DNA of 64,000 bases from Legionella sp. (GTDB lineage Bacteria; Pseudomonadota; Gammaproteobacteria; Legionellales; Legionellaceae). Where the stretch lies: positions 1 to 64,000 of the forward strand of contig PEQK01000015.1 in the NCBI GenBank assembly GCA_002786165.1, in the 5' to 3' direction. Each line of letters starts with the position of its first letter. Within the stretch, counting starts at the first letter, position 1. This document shows, in pieces, positions 36,789-44,643 of this stretch. The position numbers and the translations under genes are program-made. The notes below the pieces were generated by a model. It worked only from the letters and a program-made list of their open reading frames with translations, did no database searches and was not told where the DNA came from.

Positions 36789-38045
36789 ATGGAACTAAAA
36801 TCTTTCATTACTGATGCTGATGACTCACTGTTCTCTCTTTACAATTTACCCTATGGTATATTTTCTTGCAATCACAATGAAAACTATCGGGTGGGCGTTG
36901 CTATCGGCAATCAAGTATTAGATCTTGCCTGTTTAGAGCACGCTGGACTTATTAAGATTGCAAATAAAAAAAACATTTTTAATCAAACATCACTCAATAT
37001 TTTCGCAGGACTAGACGCACAAACACGGTTACATATTCGTAATAGAATTCAATTGTTATTAAGCATCAACAACGATGAATTGCAAAAAAACAAGTCGTTA
37101 CGTTCAAACGCGCTCATTAGCACTGAAAAAATTACGATGGCACACCCATTTCAAATAGAAGGATTTTCCGATTTTTACACGTCAGAACACCATGCCACAA
37201 ACGTTGGCAAGCTGTTTCGAGATAAAGACAACCCACTGTTGCCAAATTGGAAGTATTTACCCGTAGGATACAATGGGCGAGTCAGTACGATTAATTTATC
37301 TGGTCACGCCATACGAAGACCCAAAGGACAAATCAAGCATCCGGATCAACATACACCAGTTTTTTCTGAGAGTAGAAAGCTAGATTTTGAGCTTGAAATG
37401 GGAGTTTTTGTTGCTCAAGGCAATCCAGATGGCACACCAATATCTGTTGATAAAGCCCGGAAGCATATTTTTGGGTTGGTATTATTAAATGATTGGAGTG
37501 CCCGTGATATTCAAGCTTTTGAATATCAACCTTTAGGCCCATTTTTATCTAAAAGTTTTGCAACATCTATTTCACCCTGGGTCGTCCCTTTGGAGGCATT
37601 GCAAGACTACTGCACGCCGATGCCAATACAGCAACCAGAACCTGTTGATTATTTAAAACAAAAAGAACGTTCATTGATCGACATTAAATTAAAAATTCAA
37701 ATACAACCTAAAGATTCGACTTTAATAACGACCGTATGTGAGACAAATTTCTCCGAATTATATTGGAGCATGGAACAAATGTTAGCGCATCACACCATTA
37801 ACAATTGTATTATGAAAACGGGGGATCTACTAGGCACAGGGACAATCAGCGGCTCCGACAGCCAATCTTGGGGTAGTCTTCTAGAAAAAACGTACAATGG
37901 AACACAACCTATACAACTGGATGGGGGTGAAACACGCCATTTTTTAGAGGATGGAGATTCAGTCATTATTACAGGCTATTGTGATAATGGAAAACATAAA
38001 TTAGGATTTGGAAAAGTTGAGAATAAGATAGTAGCCGCATCTTAA
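36789..38045 (+). CDS. fumarylacetoacetase-like hydrolase
   Basis: A complete FAH-type protein of 418 residues. Typical blocks are LPYGIFSC near the N-terminus, RVSTINLSGHAIRRPKGQ, LDFELEMGVFVA with the metal-binding Glu, and LNDWSARDIQAFEYQPLGPF with metal-binding Asp and PLGPFLSKSF. Fumarylacetoacetase ends tyrosine breakdown by cutting 4-fumarylacetoacetate. No other tyrosine-degradation genes (hpd, hmgA, maiA) are in the window, so a related C-C hydrolase role is possible. ATG at 36789 is chosen from family N-termini (MELKSFIT); frames reach back to 36762. It lies next to the phosphonate cluster but on the opposite strand; whether it belongs to that cluster is unclear. Confidence 0.82.
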   Translation: MELKSFITDADDSLFSLYNLPYGIFSCNHNENYRVGVAIGNQVLDLACLEHAGLIKIANKKNIFNQTSLNIFAGLDAQTRLHIRNRIQLLLSINNDELQKNKSLRSNALISTEKITMAHPFQIEGFSDFYTSEHHATNVGKLFRDKDNPLLPNWKYLPVGYNGRVSTINLSGHAIRRPKGQIKHPDQHTPVFSESRKLDFELEMGVFVAQGNPDGTPISVDKARKHIFGLVLLNDWSARDIQAFEYQPLGPFLSKSFATSISPWVVPLEALQDYCTPMPIQQPEPVDYLKQKERSLIDIKLKIQIQPKDSTLITTVCETNFSELYWSMEQMLAHHTINNCIMKTGDLLGTGTISGSDSQSWGSLLEKTYNGTQPIQLDGGETRHFLEDGDSVIITGYCDNGKHKLGFGKVENKIVAAS

Positions 38046-38092
38046 AAAATACAGTATCACCAAACAACACCATACTCACTGGAGCATAACTG

Positions 38093-39274
38093 TTGATCAA
38101 AAAAGCAAAAATATACTCTAGCATATTTTTATTTAGCCTCATATTTTTAACACCTATACCTAATTTTGGCACAGATGTTTATTCGCCATCTTTACCCGAG
38201 ATAGCCAAAAGCCTATCAAGTAGCGATGAGTTAATAAAACTCAGCGTATCAATTTACTTAATCATGTACGGAATAGGACAGCTTTTTTTTGGAGTCCTCT
38301 CAGATGTATACGGTAGAAGAAAATTATTACTTCATGGCTTAGCACTATTTACTATATTTAGTTTTATTGCCTCTTATTCAAATAGTATTTACATACTACT
38401 AGCAGCAAGAATAGCTCAAGGCTTAGCTGTATCGATCATATCGGTATTAACGAAAGCAATCATCACAGACAAATATTGCGGACGTAAACTCAAAAAAGTA
38501 TCCACTTACAAGGTTAACGCTCAAGTATTAAGCATTATTTTAGCACCACTTCTTGGCAGCTATATTCAGACTATTTCGAATTGGACGTATTCTTTTGTAT
38601 TTTTAGGAACATATGGTGCAATAGGATGGTTTTGCGCTTTGTTGTTTATTCCAGAAACGTGTAAGAAAAAATCAAAACTTAACATCAAACTTGTTTTTCT
38701 TAGTTTAAAATACATTTGTTCACATGAGACGTTCATGTTGCTCACCATAGATACGGCAATTTTATATTCGATCATAGGATTATTAGGCGTACTAGGGCCA
38801 TTTATCTTACAAGACACCATGAAATATGGACCATTGACCTATGGAATTTCAGCACTATTCTGTGGTTTATCTTATATGAGTGGCTCCATAGTATCTTATC
38901 GCCTTACTCCCAAAGGTTTGTTTTATCTTTCTTCTGTCATATTCATGGTATCGTCCATGGTATTGATTTTATCAACACTATGGACCGTGATATCGGTCTT
39001 TTTGTTTGTTATTCCCGTATTACTCATAATGGGCGCTTGCGGCTTATTACTCCCAAGAATGATGAATTACACGCTCAACGTATTCAGACTAAAAGCAGGG
39101 GGCGCTGCAAGTGCTGTATTTGGTGCTTTGGTGATGTTTGGTATGGGACTAACATTAAGTATCAGCGGTTTTGTAAACACTAAGAGCTTGGCTCCTATAG
39201 GTTGTTTTTATTTTTTATTATGTTCGATTTGTATTTCCATATTAAGCTTTAAAAAATTATATCAACATTTATAG
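38093..39274 (+). CDS. MFS drug exporter, Bcr/CflA-like
   Basis: A protein of 393 residues with 12 membrane segments. The helix 1 region has TDVYSPSLPEIA, typical of Bcr/CflA carriers (DxYLPALP), the helix 2-3 loop is GVLSDVYGRRKLLL, and helix 4 has ARIAQGLAVSII. The start is TTG at 38093 with GGAG 8 bases upstream. It lies 47 bases after the FAH-like gene on the same strand and converges on the flavin reductase gene at 39282. As a drug-type exporter next to a phosphonate antibiotic cluster, it may export the product or give self-protection (inference). Confidence 0.82.
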   Translation: MIKKAKIYSSIFLFSLIFLTPIPNFGTDVYSPSLPEIAKSLSSSDELIKLSVSIYLIMYGIGQLFFGVLSDVYGRRKLLLHGLALFTIFSFIASYSNSIYILLAARIAQGLAVSIISVLTKAIITDKYCGRKLKKVSTYKVNAQVLSIILAPLLGSYIQTISNWTYSFVFLGTYGAIGWFCALLFIPETCKKKSKLNIKLVFLSLKYICSHETFMLLTIDTAILYSIIGLLGVLGPFILQDTMKYGPLTYGISALFCGLSYMSGSIVSYRLTPKGLFYLSSVIFMVSSMVLILSTLWTVISVFLFVIPVLLIMGACGLLLPRMMNYTLNVFRLKAGGAASAVFGALVMFGMGLTLSISGFVNTKSLAPIGCFYFLLCSICISILSFKKLYQHL

Positions 39275-39281
39275 ATCGTTT

Positions 39282-39896
39282 TTACAGCAAAGTGTCTGCT
39301 TTCGGCATAGAAATAAGTTCATCGCCTAATTGTAAGTATTTGCCGTAACCCACTCTTGCGATCAACTGCATTTTTTTCAGATCGATGAATCCGTCAGTCA
39401 TGACCGACGGATTCACATGAATACCTTTTACCTTACCAATCACCATTTTATTAACATATTTTTCTGAGTCACTGGGTAATTGAATTGAGTCGTGGTATTC
39501 GCACTCTAAATGTATAGGAGAATCTTTTACTCTTGGCACATGAATCAAATGCGAAGGCTCATAATCGATGTTTGCAAAATCAAATTCATTGACCGCTCTC
39601 AAAAGAGAGGCAGACGTTAGATTCATAGCTTCCATTAATTGCAAAGTCACAATGTTGATGACAAATTCGCCAGTTTCTTCTATGTTTTTAAGCGTATCCT
39701 TCGGCCCGCCTTCTATATGAGCTTTAGTTGTTGAAAACAAAACCATGGCTGGATTTTCACAAACGATATTAAAATAGCTAAAAGGGGCAAGATTAGGTAT
39801 GCCAAATTTACTGACCGAACTTATCCATGCAATTGGTCTTGGCACAACACAAGCGTTCAGCAATCCTTTGGGCATGTCTTTCAAGGTATAAAACAT
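39282..39896 (-). CDS. flavin reductase-like FMN-binding protein
   Basis: A protein of 204 residues of the DIM6/NTAB flavin reductase family. The FMN-binding split-barrel signatures are PRPIAWISSVSKFGIPNLAP and SYFNIVCENPAMVLFSTTKA, followed by NIVTLQLMEAMN. It follows the dehydrogenase gene by 4 bases, so it belongs to the phosphonate operon. HppE epoxidases need a reductant (NADH with flavin or a reductase in vitro, or peroxide), so a flavin reductase at the end of this operon fits that need. This link is an inference from position. Confidence 0.8.
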   Translation of the reverse strand: MFYTLKDMPKGLLNACVVPRPIAWISSVSKFGIPNLAPFSYFNIVCENPAMVLFSTTKAHIEGGPKDTLKNIEETGEFVINIVTLQLMEAMNLTSASLLRAVNEFDFANIDYEPSHLIHVPRVKDSPIHLECEYHDSIQLPSDSEKYVNKMVIGKVKGIHVNPSVMTDGFIDLKKMQLIARVGYGKYLQLGDELISMPKADTLL

Positions 39897-39900
39897 TTTT

Positions 39901-40803
39901 TTAACCTATAATGATGGGAGTATTGATTTTATTTTGTATATGATGAAAACACTCGGTTTGATCAGCCTGTGCTCCAAAAACTTTTTTGGTTGCTTCAAAC
40001 AAATCGATGGTCATTTTCGATAAAACCAGATCTAGTTCTGTCTGCTTTAACAAAGCATGCGCCAGAAAAAGGTCTTTGGTTCTTACATCAAGAGTAACAG
40101 CAACATGCTCTATATTTTCCGCTAACCTATTCAGTAAAATATCCATATAAGCTGACTTTCCTCTGGCTGTTGTTAGCACAGCTCTTAAAGTATCGATATC
40201 AAATCCAAGCTTCAATCCTAAAGAAACAACCTCCGATGCACCATGTAAATTGATACTCTCAGCTAAATTGTTAATAATTTTTAATTTTTGAGCATCACCA
40301 TTATTGCCAACATAATGAACACTTGAGCAAAAATGTTTTAATAGGATAACAGCTTGTCCAAATACATCCAAATCCCCAGCACAAATAGCCGTCATCGTAC
40401 CATTTTTTGCTCCTTCTTGGCCCCCCGACACAGGGCTTTCGAGATAACTGATGTTGAACGCCTGAAGTCTTTTAGAAACATCTATGGCAAAATCTGGAGA
40501 CGTGGTACTCAAATCAATGAGGGTGATTTTTTTTTGAGTCACATCCAAGTATGGCGCATTTGCAAGAATTAACTCTTGAAAAGCATCCTCATTTCCTAGG
40601 CAAACAAAAATTGTTTCACAATGCAATATATCCAATATCGAATCCGCCTGTATCGCGCCCTGATCTACCAACGGTTTACATTTGTTTTTTGTTCTATTAT
40701 AAATTTTTACTTGAAAATGCTTTGATAGCAACTGTTCTACGATCGCAGAACCAAGAATTCCTGTACCAATCCAACCAATTATCGCTGATGCGGGATTATT
40801 CAT
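39901..40803 (-). CDS. beta-hydroxyacid dehydrogenase-like reductase, probable Psf3-like 2-oxopropylphosphonate reductase
   Basis: A protein of 300 residues of the 3-hydroxyisobutyrate/6-phosphogluconate dehydrogenase superfamily. The Rossmann loop GWIGTGILGSAI is at the N-terminus, IDLSTTSPDFAIDV follows, then the substrate-binding SPVSGGQEGAKNGTM and the catalytic Lys block KLKIINNLAESINLHG. In the Pseudomonas fosfomycin pathway, Psf3 reduces 2-oxopropylphosphonate to (S)-2-hydroxypropylphosphonate. This gene lies right between the HppE-like gene and the flavin reductase, so that role is inferred. ATG at 40803 is preferred over TTG at 40824. From sequence alone it could be another 3-hydroxyacid dehydrogenase. 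Confidence 0.8.
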   Translation of the reverse strand: MNNPASAIIGWIGTGILGSAIVEQLLSKHFQVKIYNRTKNKCKPLVDQGAIQADSILDILHCETIFVCLGNEDAFQELILANAPYLDVTQKKITLIDLSTTSPDFAIDVSKRLQAFNISYLESPVSGGQEGAKNGTMTAICAGDLDVFGQAVILLKHFCSSVHYVGNNGDAQKLKIINNLAESINLHGASEVVSLGLKLGFDIDTLRAVLTTARGKSAYMDILLNRLAENIEHVAVTLDVRTKDLFLAHALLKQTELDLVLSKMTIDLFEATKKVFGAQADQTECFHHIQNKINTPIIIG

Positions 40804-40915
40804 GATAATGAACTCTGTTGACAATAAATATAATTAACTAAAACGGTGATAATGACAAACTCACATAAAAAATTTATGTTTCATTGAGAGTCTGTCATTA
40901 GCCCCATAACACTAT

Positions 40916-41464
40916 TTAATAATTCACCGCGATAAGTTCCGAATTATCTTCCATAGCCATAAAACTGTGAGGGACATTTGGAGATACATAGGCTGAATCA
41001 CCGACATTAAGCTCCACGTTTCTTACGCCATTGTCAGTTTTCCAATCCATTCTGACTTTGCCTTTGGTAACATAAACCAGCTCTTTAGAATCATGTCCGT
41101 CATTTAACGTAATTTTATCGATATCTTTGCAGTGTAAATCTACTCTAAGTGCCATCAAATTTGGTTCCGTTTTTGTCGTAGCCAAATGATTATAGGTATA
41201 GTACTTCACCCCTCCTTTTTCACTCACTCTATGAAACGAGTCATTTTTTCGACTAATTTTAATCCCATCATCCAGATCATTTTCCACAAAAAAATCTTTC
41301 ACGGGGACAGCTAATTTATCTGACAAATGTTTTAACTCAGTAAAATTTTTAAAAATAACATCGCCATTTTTAACCTCATAATCACGGATGATCTGATCTG
41401 GCAACATTTTCCTACTCGCTACGAGCGATTCAACAACATGTTGTTTAATAGCTAAATTTGTCAT
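40916..41464 (-). CDS. HppE-like (S)-2-hydroxypropylphosphonate epoxidase (fosfomycin synthase)
   Basis: A protein of 182 residues with an N-terminal HTH-like helical domain (1-60) and a C-terminal cupin. The linker NDLDDGIKI and the segment YYTYNHLATTK match HppE (Fom4/Psf4). The non-haem iron ligands are present as His124 and Glu128 (GHDSKE) and His166 (VPHSF). Tyr89 and Tyr91 and the N-terminal Lys19 (SRKM) match substrate-contacting residues of known HppEs. The C-terminal ELIAVNY closes the barrel. As remembered, it is closer to the Pseudomonas enzyme than to the Streptomyces one. It would form the epoxide of fosfomycin from 2-HPP. AAGGAG lies 7 bases before the ATG. The methyl-specific HepD/MPnS types are less similar. 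Confidence 0.88.
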   Translation of the reverse strand: MTNLAIKQHVVESLVASRKMLPDQIIRDYEVKNGDVIFKNFTELKHLSDKLAVPVKDFFVENDLDDGIKISRKNDSFHRVSEKGGVKYYTYNHLATTKTEPNLMALRVDLHCKDIDKITLNDGHDSKELVYVTKGKVRMDWKTDNGVRNVELNVGDSAYVSPNVPHSFMAMEDNSELIAVNY

Positions 41465-41490
41465 ATTGCTTCTCCTTAGTTGAATAAAAA

Positions 41491-42215
41491 TTATGAAATA
41501 AGATGCTTTCTATATGCGCTAGAAATCTGCACCAACTGCTCTGCTTCAGGCGAAATACTAATACTAACTTTATTGGTTTTTATAGCATTTTTAAACATTG
41601 AGAACCCAAAGACATCATCACTACACATGGTGTATCCCACGCCTATTTGAGCCCATGTGTGTGCATCACTTCCTGCTACAAAATTTTTTTTAAGGCTTGT
41701 AGATAAATTTCGGTATTTTTCTTTTTGCACAATATCTTTTGCGGGTAACTCAATGGCGTCTAAAAGATGTGATTTTTCTTCTATATGATTTATCCACTTT
41801 CCTGGCCTGTAGAGATGATGGCCTACTATAACGAAACTATCCGTTGCAGTTGAAACAGTATCAAGGAGACTTTCTAGGGTGTAGTATCCTTTATTTTTAT
41901 TTAAACTCTTTAGAATACTAGTTGCGTGTGCAATCCAACATCAGCACCACCGCTCAGAGCAACTTCAGCACCAGAAGTAGCAATTAAGCCATTGGGCAAG
42001 CGTACAACACCTTCATCCAACAACTCGCCTCCTAATATGTTATTTAAAAACAAATCATTCAATAAATGCGAATAATGAATCGCATCTAAATGCTCCGTAC
42101 AACAAACAACATCCAAATCCTTCATTCTAGCAATATCAAAATAAAAATTGATTGATTTCCAGTCAGGCTTAGACTCTTTCGTTAAGAAAAGATGAGTATG
42201 TGTATCTATTTTCAT
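41491..42215 (-). pseudogene. PsfC-like PHP-superfamily oxidase gene, split by one frameshift
   Basis: Two minus-strand frames make one PHP-type metal enzyme. The first (ATG 42215 to stop at 41910) carries KIDTHTHLF, CCTEHLD and SGAEVALSGGADVGLHTQ. The second, shifted by one base, opens near 41935 with ATSILKSLNKNKGYYTLESL and continues VGHHLYRPGKW and LDAIELPAKD, then FVAGSDAHTWAQIGVGYT, and ends at 41491. Metal ligands (HTH, EH, E, H, DAH) are divided between the halves. The join fits loss of one base (or gain of two) at about 41915-41935. In pseudomonads PsfC, a diiron PHP-family enzyme, turns 2-phosphonomethylmalate into 3-oxo-4-phosphonobutanoate. A sequencing error or programmed frameshift would restore the gene; no obvious slippery heptamer is seen. 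Confidence 0.8.
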
Positions 42216-42238
42216 AAAATTAGCCTTATTCATTATAA

Positions 42239-43126
42239 TTATTCAGTTATTTTGATTGCCTTAGCCGCATAAGTTTCATAATTTGCGTTATGCAGATCCA
42301 TACCTTGCAAATCAAATAACTCACCTACTGTTGCAATATCTGCTTCGATAAAAGCAGTGGTTTCTTGCGTTATAATATTTTTGAAAGTTTTTTTGACAGC
42401 AGTCACACTTGCTCTAATACCTTGATTTGCATAAATGACACCTTTTATTGTTGCGTCAATAAAGTCAGTCACTTTGGTACCATAGTATGTGGTTGGAACA
42501 ATAAAGACAGGTAAACTACCTTTGTATAACCGCATAAAATTAAAAATTTCATCCGGTTTTTGCTGTTTGGAATGAATCAATAGGGCGTCTGCGCCAGATT
42601 TTTCATAAGCTACAGCCCTTTTGAGAGCCTCGTCCATCCCTGCGCCTGCAATCAATGCTTCTATTCTTGCAATAATCATAAAGCTGTCATTTTTCTTAGC
42701 CGCATTAGCTGCTATTAGTTTGGCAGAAAAATCTTCAATAGATACTAGGTTTTGTCCTGAATTTACGAAGCTATTTATTTTAGGAAAATGTTTGTCTTCT
42801 ATACATATGGCGGCAATACCCCTGTCTTCATATGATTTCACCAAATGAATCACATTATTGATATCACCAAACCCTGAATCGCAATCAGCGATCACAGGAA
42901 TATCAACAGTCTTGTTTATCATATCTGCAATTTGCAAACATTCACTCATAGACAATATATTCGCATCTGGCACACAATAAGAAGAAGCAATTTCAAATCC
43001 ACTGGCCCAAATGGCGTCAAATCCAGCCATTTGAGCAAGTCTCGCGCTTAAACCATTATGTGCGCCAGCTAAGCGAATGATTTTATTATTTGCTAGTGTT
43101 TCACGCAGCAGAATACTTTTATTCAT
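42239..43126 (-). CDS. phosphoenolpyruvate mutase (phosphonopyruvate-forming)
   Basis: A protein of 295 residues of the isocitrate lyase/PEP mutase superfamily. The PEP-mutase signature EDKHFPKINS is at residues 110-119, matching the EDKxxPKxNS motif that separates true PEP mutases from other family members. Upstream are AGFDAIWASGFEIA and ADCDSGFGD (Mg-binding Asp). The enzyme makes the C-P bond by turning PEP into phosphonopyruvate, the entry to nearly all phosphonates (Psf1 in pseudomonads). ATG at 43126 has AAGGA 9 bases upstream; the long frame to 43186 is rejected because it overlaps the previous gene. The next gene upstream ends 13 bases before. It lies in the same operon as the HppE-like gene. 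Confidence 0.93.
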   Translation of the reverse strand: MNKSILLRETLANNKIIRLAGAHNGLSARLAQMAGFDAIWASGFEIASSYCVPDANILSMSECLQIADMINKTVDIPVIADCDSGFGDINNVIHLVKSYEDRGIAAICIEDKHFPKINSFVNSGQNLVSIEDFSAKLIAANAAKKNDSFMIIARIEALIAGAGMDEALKRAVAYEKSGADALLIHSKQQKPDEIFNFMRLYKGSLPVFIVPTTYYGTKVTDFIDATIKGVIYANQGIRASVTAVKKTFKNIITQETTAFIEADIATVGELFDLQGMDLHNANYETYAAKAIKITE

Positions 43127-43139
43127 ATCATGGCATCCT

Positions 43140-44288
43140 TTAATAAGAGAGCATTTCTTTTTCAGACAGATGACGATAAATATCAATCAGTTCAGACATG
43201 GTTAAAGATGTATTTTTTAACATAGATTTTTTTCTAACTTCTTTTAAACAAATGTCCAAAAGAGATTCATCCACCTCAATGTTTTCATGTTCTAATGTAT
43301 GTTGAATGGCGTTTTTACCACTATGTTTTCCTATGACAATTTTTCGTTCTCCACCGACAATGTCAGCATCAAAAGGTTCAAATGTTGTCGAATGCCTTAG
43401 AGTGCCATTGGCATGAATGCCTGATTCGTGCGCAAATACGTTGGTACCTGTAATTGGATGCCAAGGATATAAAGGCGCATTAGAATAATTAGCCACCAAG
43501 TGTCCTAAACGAGTAAGCTTACTCAAATCAATACCCAAATCAATCTGATGTAACTGCCTTAGGGCCACAATGACTTGGGCAAAATCTGGCATCCCCGCTC
43601 TTTCTCCTATACCATTCACAGTCACATGAAAATACTGCGCCCCCGCATCTAAAGCCGCGAGGGTATTTGCTACAGCCAAACCAAAATCATTATGGGCATG
43701 ACTCTGAAGAGGAATCGACGAAACTTTTTTTATCGCCCTAATAATTTTTTGATATTTTTTGGGATAAAGAACACCTATGGTGTCAGACAAACGCAACCTA
43801 TCTGCACCAGCTTCTTCGACAACACAGGCATAATCTTGAAGGAAAGATATTTCAGTTCTACCCACGTCCTCAGCGCTAATAGAAACATATACATCTTTGT
43901 TTTTTGCGTAGTTGATTAATTCTTTTGCTTTATTTAAAAGCCAGGTTCGATCTTTTTGTATGCTATTTTTCAAATGCACATTCGACGTTGGTAGGCCAAT
44001 ATGTACCGCCTTAAATCCCAAAGATATGGAAAAAGCCACATCATCTAAAACGCCTCTGTTCCAAGCTATGGCAGTCACATTATCATTTATAGCCATATCT
44101 TTAATGCATTTTATTGCCTCTAACTCCTCTCCACCCATAGCAGGGATACCCACTTCAAGCCATTGCACACCAATATCTACAAGTGCTCTGTAAATATCAA
44201 TTTTAACTTTTTTATTGAAAGCAAGCCCTGGCGCTTGTTCTCCATCTCTAAGCGTTGTATCTTCTATTATGATGTTGTTTTTTATCAT
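43140..44288 (-). CDS. homocitrate-synthase family enzyme, probable 2-phosphonomethylmalate synthase (Psf2-like)
   Basis: A protein of 382 residues of the alpha-isopropylmalate/homocitrate synthase family. The HMGL-like barrel begins EDTTLRDGEQAPG (metal-binding Asp and catalytic Arg). The acetyl-CoA and metal motif SHAHNDFGLAVANT and the GIGERAGM block follow, and HESGIHANG is near residue 296. In the pseudomonad fosfomycin pathway Psf2 adds acetyl-CoA to phosphonopyruvate. Its place next to PEP mutase supports that substrate; by sequence alone NifV-like homocitrate synthase is possible. The start ATG at 44288 has AGGGG 7 bases upstream. It is the first gene of the minus-strand cluster, with a 355-base gap upstream. 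Confidence 0.85.
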   Translation of the reverse strand: MIKNNIIIEDTTLRDGEQAPGLAFNKKVKIDIYRALVDIGVQWLEVGIPAMGGEELEAIKCIKDMAINDNVTAIAWNRGVLDDVAFSISLGFKAVHIGLPTSNVHLKNSIQKDRTWLLNKAKELINYAKNKDVYVSISAEDVGRTEISFLQDYACVVEEAGADRLRLSDTIGVLYPKKYQKIIRAIKKVSSIPLQSHAHNDFGLAVANTLAALDAGAQYFHVTVNGIGERAGMPDFAQVIVALRQLHQIDLGIDLSKLTRLGHLVANYSNAPLYPWHPITGTNVFAHESGIHANGTLRHSTTFEPFDADIVGGERKIVIGKHSGKNAIQHTLEHENIEVDESLLDICLKEVRKKSMLKNTSLTMSELIDIYRHLSEKEMLSY

Positions 44289-44603
44289 TGAAAAACCCCT
44301 TTCAAAATATGACATCCCTTTATTTTTCAAACTGAGTATGACGAATCCTATCTACATACAACCATGAAAAATATGATGAAAAATTCTACTACTGAAAAAT
44401 GAATATGTTGAGGCTAGGGTTTTATACAATCTAATCATCATTATCCCCAGTTAAAATTCAACTAACCTGATATCTGATAATGGTTTTCATGAAATGATGA
44501 GCGGCATAGGGCCTGATCAAGGGTATTGGTCATCTGTGATTGAAGAGCGACGTCCAGGGTAGATGATGTTTATTTAAAAGACAATTTTCGTCTTTAAGAT
44601 ACG
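44289..44603. other. intergenic region upstream of the phosphonate cluster
   Basis: No gene is seen on either strand. On the minus strand a TTGTATAAAA stretch near 44420-44430 could be a minus-10 box for the cluster, but the minus-35 match is poor. Direct TATGAC repeats at 44308 and 44337 are noted without a clear role. The DNA is AT-rich. Confidence 0.5.
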
Positions 44604-44633
44604 AAAAAGACCTCTTGGATTGCAATAAGGTCT
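44604..44633 (-). terminator. rho-independent terminator after rlmL
   Basis: On the minus strand a GACCT stem pairs with AGGTC around a 14-base loop and is followed at once by TTTTT. It lies 10 bases after the rlmL stop. A second, weaker AAAGAC/GTCTTT hairpin follows at about 44577-44595. Confidence 0.7.
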
Positions 44634-44643
44634 GACCACCATA

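Noticed and set aside
40916-41464. Ordinary XRE-cupin transcription regulator
   Set aside because: The iron triad, tyrosine pair and NDLDDG linker match HppE epoxidases, and the neighbours complete the same pathway.
41491-42233. Two separate small PHP genes
   Set aside because: Metal-ligand motifs are shared between the two frames and the second frame is open well before its first ATG, so one split gene explains them better.
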